A stretch of 64,000 bases of DNA from Okapia johnstoni (GCA_024291935.2 CM044314.1:28494001-28558000); one strand, 5' to 3'. Positions 48,531 to 61,300 are shown, counted from the stretch's first letter. A program made the numbers and translations. Notes: generated from the sequence alone by a model not told the origin.

Positions 48531-49310
48531 ATGGGAAGTGACAGGAACTCTCATATATTGCTGGCAGGACTGCAAAATGGTACAACCTCTCTGGAGTGCA
48601 GTTTGCAGGTTTCTTACAAAACTAACATACTCTTACCATACAAACCAGCAATCATGGTCTTTGGTATTTACTTACAGGAGTTGAAAACTTATGTCCACAC
48701 AAAAACCTGCAGAATGATGTTTAGAGCCACTTCAGTCATTATTGCCAAAACTTGGAAGCAACCAAGATATCCTTCAATAGATGAATGGTTAAATAAACTG
48801 TGGTTCTTCCAGACAATGGGATATATTCAGTACTAAAAATAAAAGAGCTATCAAACCATGAAAAGACATGGAAAAAACTTGAATGAATATTATTAAGTGA
48901 AAAAAGCTAATCTGAGAAAGCCACACTCTGTATGATTCCAATTATGACATTTGGGAAAGGGCAAGACCATGGAGACACTAAAAGGATCAGTGGTTGCCAG
49001 TGGCAAGGCTGTGGGGAGAAATAAATCAGAATAACAGAGAGGATTTTTAGGGCAATGAAAATATTCTGCATGACATTATAATGATGAATACATGTCATTA
49101 TACATTTGTCCAAACTCATCAAATGTACAACACTAAGTGTGAACCCTAATGTGAACTATGGATTTTGAATGATGATGTGTCAGTGTAGCTTCATTTTGGG
49201 AAACAAATGCACCATTCTAGTAAGTGAGGCTATGCATGTGTGGGACAGAAGATATTTGGAAAAATCTCTATACCTTCCTCTCAATTTTGTTGTAAACTTA
49301 AAACTTCTGT
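48531..49310 (+). mobile_element. Old L1 3' region
   Basis: GACAGGAACTCTCATATATT, CCTTCAATAGATGAATGG, TGATTCCAATTATGACATTT and ACATTTGTCCAAACTCATCA in L1 order. Confidence 0.85.
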
Positions 49311-49315
49311 CTAAA

Positions 49316-49488
49316 AAAAATTTTTTTAACATTTTTTATTTGGCTACCCTGGGTCTTAGTTGCAGCATGAGATCTTTGATCTTTGTTTTGCTATTCGGGA
49401 CGTTTAGTTGTGCCATGTGGGGTGTAGTTCCCTGAACAGGGATTGGGATCACAGAGTTTTAGCCCCTGGACCATCAGGGAAGTCCCCT
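49316..49488 (-). mobile_element. CHR-type SINE
   Basis: CTGGGTCTTAGTTGCAGCAT to GGACCATCAGGGAAGTCCCC; abuts the L1 end. Confidence 0.85.
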
Positions 49489-51514
49489 CAAATAGAGTCT
49501 TTTTGAATATATAAAGTGATTGGCCATAGGAATCTGGAGTTTCAAGGGGTGATCTGGGATGGAGAATGGAGTTTAGCAGCTATGAGAAAATAGATGGTAA
49601 TAAAAGCCATGGACTGGCCATAGGAGGTACCTGAGAAGATCCATTAAGAGCTCCAGAGGGACAGAAGACAAAGCAGAAGGGTGTGTGACAAAGAAGCCAA
49701 GGGAGTGTTGCAAGAAAAAGGGTGTAGTCGACAAAGTCTAATATTCCTGAGAAGTCAAGAGGAGAACTGAAAATGTACTCTGAGTTTAGCAACATGAAAG
49801 TTATCAGTGACCCTGGCAAGGGTTCATTCAATGAGCAAGTATGAACAAGTAGGCGTCAAAGTTAACCCACAGTAGGGTGTGAAAATGGAGCAAGTTTTTA
49901 TACTCATTGACCTTTTTTACATTTTCTCGAGACTTGACTATGAAATGGTAGCTGGAGAGAAGTAAGGGGGTCAAGGGAAGGATTTTGCTTGTTTTTCTTT
50001 TAAGATGTAGGGTTTGTATATGTTCATGGATAATGAGACAGATCCTTTTGTGAGGAGGTAGCTGAATATGCAAGAAGGAGACACTCCACAGTGGGGCAGG
50101 GTTTGCTGAGAAGGGAAGCAGTTGGGCTTCAAGGCTCAGAGGCAGGATTGGGCTTTAGGAAGAAGGAAGGAGGTTCAGATCAGAGGCAGATGTAGTTAGA
50201 TTTCTCATTTGGGCAGGAGAAGTTGAAGAGCTCCTACCTGAAGCTTTTGTTTAATCTTTGAAGTTGGAGGTGAGGGGCTGGACACTTGAGAAAAGGTGAG
50301 TGAATTGATTGGAGAAAGGTCCAACCGTGTGTGGGTTTATGAACCTATGGTGCGACAGTTGGCATGACTCTCTCCAGCGGAGTGCCCAGAGGAGAGAGAG
50401 AGAGCAAGTAGCTGGGTTTATCCTGGCAGAGATGGTGAAAAGACTGGAGGGCAAGGAGACGTGAGTATTGCCAAGAATGCCATTGAAATGATGCCTTGTA
50501 GGATCGACACTGGAAAAGGAAGCCTGGAACAAAAATGCTGGTGGAGTAGGAAAAAGTAGAGGATGATGATCAAACCCAAGTTCACCCCTCCCTTCCTCTG
50601 TGAACGCTTCCCCAGTTACGTCATGGAGAAAAGAGTCTGGCTTCCTCCTGGTTCCTGAGGCATCCATGGGTGTATCGTCCCTCACCTGATATAACAGTTA
50701 TTTCTATTTATGACACCCAACAAACATTTATTGCACCTACTATCTGCTGTCAAAGAATAATGCAAAGACCATCAGAACCATACACAAATATAATAATAAC
50801 AACAACAACAAGAAAATAATGCTGAGTTTTTTTTTTTTCTTGCAAGGGAAGTGAAGAAATTCACTGACATGTTTTCTGGGAGGAGAAAATTCAGATTTTT
50901 CACCCCAGGAATTAGGAAAAACAGGTTTTGTGGTGGCTATGCTAATTAAGGATGGATGCATATACCCTGGATAGGACATCTTAGAAACAGTCCCCTGTGG
51001 ATTGGTCACAAAAGAGTCTCCAGTGAGTTCTACTACGGGTCTAGCATCCTGAGTCAGTTAGAACTAGTTGAGTTGAAGCAGCATTCCATTGTCATCTCTC
51101 CTCAGCAAGTACTGCTCAAAATGAAAACATTATCCTTTTACAGCACGATGTGTTGTTCTGTGTCCTGGGTCAGCAAGGGGACTTCCTGGCCTCCTTGGAG
51201 GTTGGAGCTTGGAGCCCAGTGTGGAGGGCAGAAAAGGAACAGAGCACAGTAATAAGTGGAAGATGGAGGAGATCCAAAGGGCAGTGCGGGCCCACAGAGG
51301 GGGAGATGACCCAGCCCCTCGGGAGCTGGACCTCAGAGACCTCTCTGGTGGCCAAGAATTACCAGGGCAAGTGAGAGAGGGGTGGACTGTTTCAGGCAGG
51401 AAAATAGCAGATGGCCCAGCATTGAGACTGGCGGGAGATGGGCCTCAGGCAAGACCTGAACTCCACAGATCCTGGAAGCCAGGCAGTAGACTGTAGACTC
51501 CTAAGGTGCTTCCC
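49489..51514. other. Long unique intergenic stretch
   Basis: Purine-rich; no exon seen. Contains a short (GA)n near 50390-50404 and an AT/AAC simple stretch at 50790-50812. Several 80-144 codon frames occur on both strands with no recognised domain. Confidence 0.4.
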
Positions 51515-51720
51515 CTGCTGCTTAGCTGTGTGACCTGGGAGAACTACTTAACATCTCCAAACCACAGTTTCCTCATTCAAGTAGAATGGTTAAAGTCATA
51601 GCTGCATTTATTCATAAGGGTTTGTGGGATCAAGTGAGATAATTTGTTTAAAACCATACTTTGCACAATGCCAGGCATAGAATGAGTACTCAACAAACAT
51701 TAGCTATTATTACTACTCTG
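51515..51720 (+). mobile_element. MIR element
   Basis: TAGCTGTGTGACCTGGGAGA, then AGTTTCCTCATTCAAGTAGA, then CAATGCCAGGCATAGAATGA and ACATTAGCTATTATT. Confidence 0.85.
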
Positions 51721-51769
51721 AGTCAAAGAATGTAAGAGAAGGAAGAAATTTTGCAAAAACTTTTAGTTT

Positions 51770-51885
51770 CACCTCCTTATTTTAGAAATAAGGAAGCTTG
51801 GCCCAAAGAGATGAAGTGACATTCATAATTAAGATGAGCTGGTTTTTAGCAGAGTTGGTCCTGGAATCTGAGTGTTCTCTTTCAC
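51770..51885 (-). mobile_element. MIR fragment
   Basis: TTATTTTAGAAATAAGGAAG, CCCAAAGAGATGAAGTGACA and GCAGAGTTGGTCCTGGAATC. Confidence 0.65.
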
Positions 51886-52952
51886 GGTCTCATCATGGTC
51901 TCATGAGATAGAATCATGTTTAGTTCTAGGGTTCAAATTCTAACTCTGCTACTTGTTACTGTATGGCATTAGGCAGAAGAGTAAATCTGTCTAAGCTTTA
52001 TGTAAATAAGTTAAGAATCTCAGGAGATTGTCATAGGGATTAATCAGAGACAGGCTGTGGGGACACATTCAAGAAACCTAGCCCATGGATGTTTCATTAT
52101 GCCCCTTTTCTGACCTTTCTGCTATTTTGCTAAAATGATGACGGTATCACTAGCTGGGGCATAGATGAGTGCCCAGCTGGATGGTGAAATGGTCAAGACC
52201 TCCCTGTGCAGTCTTTGGTCCAGGGCAGTGGCATTGAAGAGCTTGTCAGGTTTAGTAGATACAAATTCATTGTCACAGAGGGAGCTCCAGGACCAAATGC
52301 ACACAGAAGTGCAGGGGACTGTTTTGGGGAGTGAGGCAGCTGGAACGTGGGATAGGGTGAAGGGGGGAGTTGAGACGTGGGGTTTAGTAATGTGCAGTGG
52401 TGGTCTTAAATGTCCTACTCAAGAGCTGATGTTTTTCCCCTGCCAATAGGGAGCCTTGAGAGATTCTAGAGTGAGGGAATGACAAGATCTGAGTATCGTC
52501 AAGAGCAATAAAGCATTGAGGGTAGACAATGAGAGGATGGGAACTGGCAAGAAGTGGGGAGATGGGAGAGCTGTTTCAGAAGCAGAATGATTGGGTGTGA
52601 GGGCCCAGCAGTGCCAAGATTAGCCCCAGGAGTTTGGATTTCTGGGCCACAGTCACCCTGAGATTACAGGCTTGCACGGTCAGAGAGCTGGAAGTGCCAA
52701 CTTGCTTAAATAGTGCTCTGAAGTGTGGGGGCCTCTGAGTAGCTCAGTACCTACGTACCTAATTCATTACATGTCCCCTTGGAAGCTCTTATGCGGTCAA
52801 GACCCTGGGAGTAGAAGGGGCTTGCATTCTCAGGAAACAAAATTGCAGAATAAAGGATACAAAACCATTTCAGGGAGCAAAGAATGCCATGAAGCACATG
52901 AAATGGGACAATGAGGTACAAACTGATCATAGGAAGATTTCTCAGGAAATGA
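51886..52952. other. Unique intergenic sequence
   Basis: No exon or repeat recognised with confidence. Confidence 0.4.
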
Positions 52953-52965
52953 CCTTTGATTCAAG

Positions 52966-53175
52966 TGCTGTGCTGCATGAGCTCAGCTGTGTCTGACTTT
53001 TTGTGATCCCATGGACTGTAGCCTGCCAAGCTCCTCTGTTGATGGGTTTTTCCAAGCAAGAATACTGGAGTGGGTTGCCATTTCCTTCTCCAGGGGATCT
53101 TTCTGATCCAGGGATTGAATATGTGTCTCCTGCTTTGGCAGGTGGATTTTTTGCCATTGAGCCACCAGGGAAGCC
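52966..53175 (-). mobile_element. Bov-tA SINE
   Basis: CAGCTGTGTCTGACTTTTTG to GAGCCACCAGGGAAGCC. Perfect 13-bp duplication CCTTTGATTCAAG at 52953-52965 and 53176-53188. Confidence 0.95.
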
Positions 53176-53310
53176 CCTTTGATTCAAGACTGAACAACAA
53201 AAGGAATGGGGCAAATGAAGAGCTTATAGAAGAATGTATAGAAGAATAAGCAAAGAGGGCAGCAGGTGTAAAGGTCAAGGTAGAAATGGGCTGGAGTATT
53301 CAAGGAACAG

Positions 53311-53538
53311 GGCTTCCTAGGTGGCAATAGTGGTAAAGAACCCACCTGCCAATGCAAGAGACGTAGGAGACATGAATTCAATCCCTGGGTAGAGAAGATC
53401 CCCTGGAGGAAAGCATGACTACCCACTCCAGTATTCTTGCTTGGAGAATTCCAAAGACAGAGGAGTCTGGCAGGTTACAGTCCATAAGGTCTCAAGGAGT
53501 CAGACATGACTGAAGTGACACAACACATACACTCACAC
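53311..53538 (+). mobile_element. Bov-tA SINE
   Basis: GGCTTCCTAGGTGGCAATAG to AAGTGACACAACACATACAC. Perfect 13-bp duplication ATTCAAGGAACAG at 53298-53310 and 53539-53551. Lies only 110 bp from the preceding SINE, in the opposite orientation. Confidence 0.95.
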
Positions 53539-53551
53539 ATTCAAGGAACAG

Positions 53552-54501
53552 TAAGAAGGCCAGGGTGGCTAGAAGAGGGTGGTGGGGAGGGATGCGGAAG
53601 AGCCATAGGAGATAAAGTTAGAAAAAGAAGCAACAGCCAGATAATGAAAGACCTGAGAATAAACTATAGGGGTCAAGTCGAAAGTCAGGAGGCGAGCTGA
53701 AGGAGGTTGATTCAACCTCTGCTTGATTGCCTGTCAAATGTGTGAAGATTCTGTCATATTCCTCATAAATCTCTACATTTCCACCACATATTTTTAGCTC
53801 CTTCTATTGTTCCTCATATTTTCAGTTCCTCCAATGGCTCCTCATATGGCAAGGCCCTGTAGCTCTTCATGTCCTTCTCTGACCTTCTGGCTCCATGAAA
53901 CTCCTCCCACACCATGCTCCATTCTACAATTGCTCCTGCTCTCCTGTCCATCCCATGCCCTAGGGATCCATTCTCCTAGCTAGAAATTAGCCTACTTTTC
54001 TTACTCCTGCTGATAGTAAATAGGCTAATGATTGCAACAGCAGGATGGAGCTCAAAGAGGAGGAGAGGGCTCAGCCAGCCCTGCGGGGACCTCTGAAGCT
54101 GGGCTGACCTGTCAGAGTAGTCTGAAGGTAGGGCAGGGGGGCCGGAACTTCTATCCCCTGTCAACCTGTCATTGGTTCTAGGCTGCTATGGGAAAGGTCA
54201 GGGCACAGGAGAGGTGGATCTCTTGTGTCCAGGAGGTAGTTCCAGGAGCTGGAGAACAAGTTCTTTATCCTCAGTGAGGAACTGGTGACATACTACAGCA
54301 TCCACTATCTTAACCAAGAAGACTAGGAACTGAGGTGAGGCAAGGGTCTCTCTGTATCTCTCAGCTTCCCTTTCCTCTCCGTGTCATCACTCAGACCCCC
54401 TCTTCCCTTGGAGGAATGTGTATGACTAAAGGTATTTCCAGACTTATGTTCTGTCAGCTTAGATTTACTCACTGGTTCCAACAAAAATCCAATGTTGAAC
54501 T
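53552..54501. other. Unique intergenic sequence
   Basis: No exon or repeat recognised. Confidence 0.4.
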
Positions 54502-54623
54502 CTTCAGTTCAGTTCAGTCGCTCAGTCATGTCTGGCTCTTTGCGATCCCATGGACTGCAGCACGCCAGGCCTCCCTGTCCATCACCAACTCCCGGAGTTT
54601 ACCCAAATTCATGTCCATTGAGT
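54502..54623 (-). mobile_element. BovB 3' end, strongly 5' truncated
   Basis: Tail CTTCAGTTCAGTTCAGTCGC, then CACCAACTCCCGGAGTTTAC, ending at CATGTCCATTGAGTC; about 120 bp remain. Confidence 0.88.
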
Positions 54624-54691
54624 CCAGATAAGTGATCATTCCTCAGCCAGTGATTGTCATTATAGGGATAACACTGGATCTGCTCTAATAT

Positions 54692-55024
54692 TTTTTTACT
54701 TTAATAATTTTATTTATTTGTTATCTTTGATTATGCTGGGTCTTCATTGCTGTGTGTGGGCTTTCTCTAGTTGAGAGCGGGGGCTACTCTTCATTGTGGT
54801 ACACAGGCTTCTCACTGTAGTGGCTTCTCTTGTTGCAGAGCACAGCTTCTAGGGCACATGGGCTTAGTAGTTACAGCTTCTGAGACCTAGAGCCCTGGCT
54901 CATTAGTTGTGGCACACTGGCTTAGTTGCTCTGTGGCATGTGGACTCTTCCCAGACCAGGGATCAAATCCATGTCTCCTTCATTGGCAGGCAAATTCTGA
55001 ACCACTGAGCCGTCTGGGAAGCCC
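54692..55024 (-). mobile_element. Long CHR-type SINE
   Basis: ATGCTGGGTCTTCATTGCTG to GAGCCGTCTGGGAAGCCC; same long form as the copy at 38.4-38.7 kb. Confidence 0.88.
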
Positions 55025-55287
55025 TCTAGTTTATTTTGAAAATGTAAATAATTATGAACATTAGCACTTTGCCTGTTTACAGGTCAAATGAAATACATCA
55101 ATAAAAGCAAAGCACATGAAAATTAATAGATGGTCAATCTACTGCTATTGTTAGGATTTAGATAGTTATTAGGGGTTGGTATCCAGGATTGAACATTCTG
55201 GAGCCAAAAGGAACAAGAAATAGCATAAGAAAGCTGAGCTGAATTTGAGGGACAGTGAGTCAATCATGTTCACAAGGTGGATGATTT

Positions 55288-55478
55288 TTTAAAAAATAAT
55301 ATTTGTTCATTTGACTGCATCAGGTCTTAGTTGTGGCATACAGGCTTTTCTAGTTGTGGTATGTAGGCTTAGTTGCTCTGCAGCATGTGGGATCTTAACT
55401 CCTCCACCGTGGATTGAACCTGCATCCCCTGAATCACAGGGCAAATTCTTAACCACTGGACCACCAGGAAAGTCCCCA
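55288..55478 (-). mobile_element. CHR-type SINE
   Basis: CATCAGGTCTTAGTTGTGGC to GGACCACCAGGAAAGTCCCC. Confidence 0.87.
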
Positions 55479-55879
55479 AGGTGAAGGGTTTTGATGGGAG
55501 AAGAATAGTCAGCAAGTCTGGAGAAGAGTACTTATATAAAAGGACAAACACCAGTTAACTCTTTGCTCCTTGGGCAACTTTTCAGGAGAAATGCTGCAGA
55601 ATGCTAAAAGCAGGGGGAAGGGCCTTGGAAAAGAAATATTTCCTTAAATATAAAATTTGAAGTATAAAGACTAATATTTTAGGCCTAGCAATGGGTAATA
55701 GCAGCTCTATTTAAGTGTTTGTCCCCTTATGTGCCAGACATTTAGTCCCTTGGGATCTCAGATTTTCTGGGATGTAAAAGGCATCTAGTCCAGCCCAGCC
55801 CAGCCCTCCTGAAGTTTATTCCCTTGGAAACCATCTCTAATAAGAGGTGAAATGCTCAGGACTGGGGTGGGGCAGGCCT

Positions 55880-55985
55880 GGTGGATTCTGAGTGCCAGCT
55901 CTCCCCAGCCTGGAGATCTTAACCAGTTACCCTATCTCACTAAACACACATTATTTGCCTGTAAAGTAGGATGGTTGTTTCAGTT
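55880..55985 (+). mobile_element. MIR-like fragment
   Basis: GTGCCAGCTCTCCCCAGCC and TTATTTGCCTGTAAAGTAGG; weak. Confidence 0.4.
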
Positions 55986-56154
55986 CAGAGGGGTGTCATG
56001 ATGGCAGAGTGCTCAACTCCCAGCTGGGCAGAGATGACACACTACGTACATGAAAGCTCATCTGTCTAGCTCATCTGTTGCTTCCTCTCACCCACAATGA
56101 AGGGAAGCCCACCACTTACAAAGGTAACCATCCCTTAGATATAGACCACTTTGC

Positions 56155-56345
56155 ATGGTGGTCAGGTACACAGACTGTGGAGCTAGATGGCCTGGGTCTA
56201 GAGGCCTATGTAAGTTATTTATCTCACTGAGCAATATTTTGTTCATCTGTTAATTGGGGCTAATGATTGTAGCCACCTTATGAGATTATACAGTGATGCA
56301 GGTACAGTGTTTAAAAACCACCATGTCCACCCTACAGTAAGTATC
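56155..56345 (+). mobile_element. MIR element
   Basis: ACAGACTGTGGAGCTAGATG, then TTGTTCATCTGTTAATTGGG and TTATGAGATTATACAGTGAT. Confidence 0.75.
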
Positions 56346-56813
56346 AATACGTGCTATGTAAGCTTTGTTATGTAAATAGTGACAGCACTACTGAACTGAG
56401 GAAGACAATACTCAAGACAGTGTTGGTTGGAAAGCACAGTTTGATTTTTTCAGGAGGCCAGCAACCTGGGGAAAAGGCAGACTCGTATCCAAGGAACAAC
56501 TCCAAAGATTCTGCTCTACCATGAAAGTTTTTAAAGGAAGAATCATTTAGGGAGGTGACCAGAGCCTTCATTACCCTCCACTGTGTGCAGGCTCCCTTCT
56601 GATTGGTGGGTGGTGAGTTAACAGGGTGGTATTTCTGGAATCTTGGGCTTAGCCTAAAGTTACCATCCTCCACCTGGGTAGGGGCCTTAATTCCTACAGA
56701 ACTCCGAGATATTCTTGTGTATTTTACTTGAGGAGGATCCAGGACCTTGCCCCATGGCTGCACTATTGTTTCTTGACTGCTCCTCCTTTGTTTCTGTGTT
56801 CCCTCTCTTTGTT

Positions 56814-57193
56814 TTTGTTCAGTCACTCAGTCGTGTCCAACTCTTTGCTACCCCATGAACTGCAGCATGCCAGGCTTCCCTATCCTTCACTATCTCCTGG
56901 AGTTTGCCCAGATTCATGTCCATTGAGTCAGTGATGCTGTTCAACCACCTCATCCTCTGTCACCCCCTTCTCCTCTTGCCCTCAATCTTTCCTAGCACCA
57001 GGGTCTTTTCCAATGAGTCAGCTCTTAACATCAGGTGGCCAAAGTACTGGAGCTTCAACTTCAGCATCAGACCTCCCAATTACTATCCAGGGTTGATTTC
57101 CTTTCAGATTGACTGGTTTGATCTCCTTGCTGTCCAAGGGACTCTCAACTTTCTCTAGCCCATCAGACCTTCAGCACTCAGCCTTCTTTATGG
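56814..57193 (-). mobile_element. BovB 3' end, older copy with internal deletion
   Basis: GTTCAGTCACTCAGTCGTGT to CTCCTTGCTGTCCAAGGGAC, then a shortened stretch to CAGCCTTCTTTATGGT. More diverged than the 28.5 kb copy. Confidence 0.88.
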
Positions 57194-57885
57194 TACCTCT
57201 TTTCTGAGTCAGAGTACATAAACTCATCACCTGGGTGTTAGCCAGAGTCAGGAGTGTGCATGACCAGAGGACAGTGGGCACCTCCACAAACAGGATTTCT
57301 CCCTCCTGCCTCCACCTGCGCCTGGCAGAGCTGCTCCTTGCTGGCTGCAATGATTTCTCCTCCTCGATCATCACAAAACACACTTACCTCACACAACACT
57401 GTAGATGTAAATGGCATGTGTGTGGCATTACCAACTTTGTTACAGTTCTTTGTCCTGTGAACAAGCAGTGATCACCGATTTCCTCACTCAGCTTTGTGTC
57501 AAGAGGCAGGAAGTTGAGAAGTAACGATCTGGGTGATCACTCACCACCCCTGCCACCCACCCCCTGAAATGAAGGTACTTCTGCTTGTTCCCCTATACCT
57601 CAAGGCAGCTAGTGCAACAGGGAGGTGGCCTCCCATCTTGATAATCTATTTACAAAAGCTTTTAAGCATCCTCCTTAGGTTTAAGAAATTCCTTAACTGC
57701 AGCTCTAAGACATGGAGGCCATTTTTTCTCCCTTCAGAATCCAATTGTTTGGAAATCGTTGAATAGTCTCTGAAAGGGCCCCAAAGTCTTAAGCAGGACT
57801 CCTAAAGCCATTTTTTTTTTTTTAGCTCTTTCTACTGGACCTAGAGCCCATAGAGCTGGGTTTACTTTCTCTAAGATTTTTGTTG
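57194..57885. other. Unique intergenic sequence
   Basis: Contains a T-run at about 57812-57824; nothing else recognised. Confidence 0.4.
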
Positions 57886-58221
57886 TTCCGTCACTAAGTC
57901 ATGCCCGATGCTTTGTGATCCCATGAACTGCAGCACACCACACTCGCTTCCCTGTCCTTCACTATCTCCTGGAGTTTGTTCAGATTCATGTCCATTAGTC
58001 AGTGATGCCATCCAACCATCTCATCCTCTGTCAGCCCCTTCTCCTCTTGCCCTCAATCTTTACCAGTATCAGGATCTTTTCCAATGAGTCGGGTCTTCAC
58101 ATCAGGTGGCCAAAGTATTGGAGCTTCAACTTCAGCGTCAGTCCTTCCAGTGAATATTCAGGGTTGATTTCCTTTAGGATTGACTGGTTTGATCTCCTTG
58201 CTGTCCAAAGGACTCTCAAGA
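57886..58221 (-). mobile_element. BovB 3' end, 5' truncated
   Basis: GTTCCGTCACTAAGTCATGC to CTGTCCAAAGGACTCTCAAG. Parallel to the neighbouring copy at 56.8 kb. Confidence 0.88.
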
Positions 58222-58383
58222 TATGGGCCACTAAGTTTTCAGGTTCTATTATATCCTCTTCCAGGGCTAGTGAAAGCTGTGTTCCTTCCTCCTGAGAGAT
58301 ATGCCCATTCAAAATGAAACAAGAGGGAAGGGGGCAAGGCACAACTTTTAAAAGCCTGACATAGCTACAGGACATGAAAAAAA

Positions 58384-58932
58384 AACAAACTGGTTAGAAC
58401 CAACTAGGTCCAAGATGGTGGAAGATTTGACTTCCAGTAGAGCTTGAGACTCGTTATATGCTTATTGTAATACATTAGCATGCTAAATGACATACTAACC
58501 AGTGCCATGACTGTTCAGAGGCTAACCACAAACGACCAAAAAGTGTACACTGGCCCAATTCCTGGAAATCCCCAACTCCTTCCCCGGGATTAGTTAGAAT
58601 AATTCTCCCACTCATTAGCCTTTGAAATTACCCAGCCCATAAAAATTAACCATGCCATATTCTGGCATGTTTTGCCTTCTGAGATGGCCCACACTCTGTC
58701 TGTGGAGTATGTTTTTCTCTAAATAAATCCACTTCTTACCTCTCACTTTGTCTCTTACTGAATTCTTTCTGCAATAAACATCAAGAACCTGAGCTTCATT
58801 AAGTCCTGAGATCGAGTGTCTGTCTCAATTTAAAAGAAGCCAGGTTCGAGTCTTAGCCTGTAGGTTGAAGTCCCAATCTGGCTTCCAGTTGGGTTTGAGT
58901 CCTGGCACATGGGTTCAAGTCCCAATCAATGT
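58384..58932 (+). mobile_element. Probable ERV LTR (class I-like)
   Basis: LTR-like order: U3-type stretch from ACCAACTAGGTCCAAGATGG, TATA-like CATAAAAA at 58638-58645, poly(A) signals AATAAA at 58722 and 58773, then a U5-like CATCAAGAACCTGAGCTTCA. Exact borders and duplication are not resolved. No retroviral gene is readable downstream, although the long open frame at 58993-59592 follows it. Confidence 0.65.
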
Positions 58933-60949
58933 TGCATGGTTTCAGTTAGGTCAAAACTTATAGAGACTTTTACTTGAAGGGTCCCATTTCACATGCCAAT
59001 GGTTCTAAAAAAGAACCTCCTGTTAGATCTGCCCAATGCCCCTTTAACAGCACACTCCTGTTGCAACATTCTTCCCTTCAAGGTGGTCAAGACTGAGCAG
59101 AAGTGGCTTCAAGAACTATTAAAAATTCTACTTTTTCTTCTTCCACTTCTTAGACAACCCAGGGCTCCTCTGGGGAGGTTGGGATTATACCCCAAGGAGC
59201 CAACTAGGGAGCCCCTAGTTCCTGTTGGTGCTCCTCTGCTTGTGGCACCTTGCACTCTCCATGGCCCTCCTTCACAGAGGACGATTGGGGCATTCCCTGT
59301 TACTTACTGTCTTCCTTCTTGCTGGAAGCACATTGATTGGGCCCACACCTTGGTCCCTCAGCATATTCACCTGCATTCATCCATCAGTGCCATGGGTTAC
59401 TCAGTGTGCCCTAGGGGGCAACAGCCAGGAGAGTGGTTTGTCTCTTTAGCTGCTTGTCTTCCTTTTCTTCCTCAGCCAATATCTGGGTTATTGAACACTC
59501 CTAACAGAAATACCCACCAAGTAAGAGTTTGGGGGCATTTGGACCCACTGCTACTTTCTGCAACTTCCCTTAGATGTTGGGGGCCACTCTGAGGTGTAAA
59601 GTATAACCACTGGGTCACTCTCAGGGGCATCTCTATTAAGAGCTGTATATTGTCAGAGGCATTCTCTACCTTCTCTAAGAATGTTGACGGGTTTTCATTG
59701 CCTCCCGTCGAGTGTTTCTGACTTTTCCCATTTATAGATCTCCAGCCAGCCGCCTTTGTCCCTTTAAGTGGGAGACTTGGATAATGCTCAAGTCGGGCCC
59801 TGCCCAGTCTCTATGGGATCCCATGTGGGTCAGTGGTGGGCACCACTCCTGTAGCTGTCTCCAGATCTGGTGATTGGGCTGAGTTTGGTGTTGCTGCAGC
59901 CCCATAAGGCACTGTACTAATGGGATCTTGTTCCACTTTTCTAACCTTTTGCAATAAAGATCCAACACAGGATGGTGTTACAATTTAGAGACCTATCTTC
60001 TGGCCACTTTTCTTGATTTTCTATTGAGTAGTGGGGCCAGGCAACATTCCTGAGAAACGCCATCTGATATTTTGCATGGGTTAATACCCAAAAAATTTCC
60101 AATTTACAATACCTTCTGATGAATAACAATCGGGAATAGAAAAGTTGTTTTCCATTCTGATGTACCACAGGGAGGTAGCCATTCTCAAGGGCTGACTAAT
60201 GTGAGTTATAGATACCAGAGTTTGCTTGTCCTGAGCCCGAAAGCAGCTTTTCCTGTGGTTGCTAAGGAACTCAATTTCAATAACCTGGTCTGGAACCCAG
60301 GGTGAAATCAGAAACCCAAGCCCAGCTGAGTGCTTCTCAAATTCTGCTCTAAAAAGTGATGCTATCCTGACATCCTCACTCATTGTAGCATTGGTTCTAC
60401 TCACCCTCTGAAGTCTACTGGCATTGAACAGAGTTGTGGAGGTGGCCACTTGGCTCACAGAGACTGAGCCAGCGAATAGTCTGAACCAGTAGACACCCAA
60501 CAGAACGATGTCCGACCAAGAGGACCTGGACAATCTGACCAAAACCAGAAGCAAATTAGTCCACTTCACTCCAGTGTGGCCAGCTCCCCCTGTCCCTGGC
60601 CAGGGCACATGTCCTACCAGAACTGCCAGAAATTGTACAGAACTCAACGAGTCCACTGTTTGGGGTGCTTGTAAGGAGACAGGGGCTAGCTCTCAAAGCA
60701 CAGGCTCACTAATAGCAGATGCTCAATAAATGTTGTTCGATGAATAAGTGCATGAACTGCCTTAGGACAGAAGCAATGTACCTACAAAAGCCTCAGGATG
60801 TGGCCTCGGAGCCTCTGATCTCAGTGTGGTATCCAGGACACCCTTTCTTGGGTCTGTGAACATTTTCTCTGCAAAGTGCAGTTATTGGAAAGGAAGGTCT
60901 CTAACCCAGCACCAGCGGGACTCTCTGAGGCCTTCCCCCATATCGGCTC
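58933..60949. other. Unassigned region between two LTR-like elements
   Basis: Frames of 199 codons (+, 58993-59592) and 191 codons (-, 60081-60656) occur but neither shows a domain, and codon content looks non-coding. It could be diverged ERV interior or unique DNA. Confidence 0.35.
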
Positions 60950-61300
60950 CTCTTTGAAGTACCTAAATATTATAGGTAACAGTATTTGATGCAAGTTCCC
61001 TGAGATGTTTTGTAGACGTGAACCAGCCTCCCTCCACCCCTCCACCAAATGAAGAAACTGCTTGATGAAGATGAGCACATAGCCCCTGCCACTGCCCCCC
61101 GCGCCTGCACCCCCCTCCCCAATCTGCCCTTTAAAAATGCTTTGCCAAAATCCTTTGAGGAGCTGGAGACTTATCAGGGTATGAGCCACCTTGTTTCCTT
61201 GCACGGCCTTGCAATAAACCTTTCTCTGCTCCAAACTCAGGCTGTTGCACTTTGTTTGGTCTTACTGTAGGTTTGGCACTGGAACTCGTATTAACAGGTC
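60950..61300 (+). mobile_element. Possible LTR 3' part upstream of FBP1
   Basis: TTTAAAA at 61130-61136, AATAAA at 61213-61218, and a following CTTTCTCTGCTCCAAACTCA resemble the R-U5 part of an ERV LTR. The 5' border is unclear. It ends about 240 bp before the CpG-rich promoter. Confidence 0.5.

Noticed and set aside
58993..59592. 199-codon plus frame after an LTR-like element
   Set aside because: No recognised retroviral or host motif, and a Leu/Pro/Ser-rich mix typical of non-coding frames. Kept only as an unassigned region.
60081..60656. 191-codon minus frame
   Set aside because: No domain, no neighbouring exon structure, no similarity I recognise.
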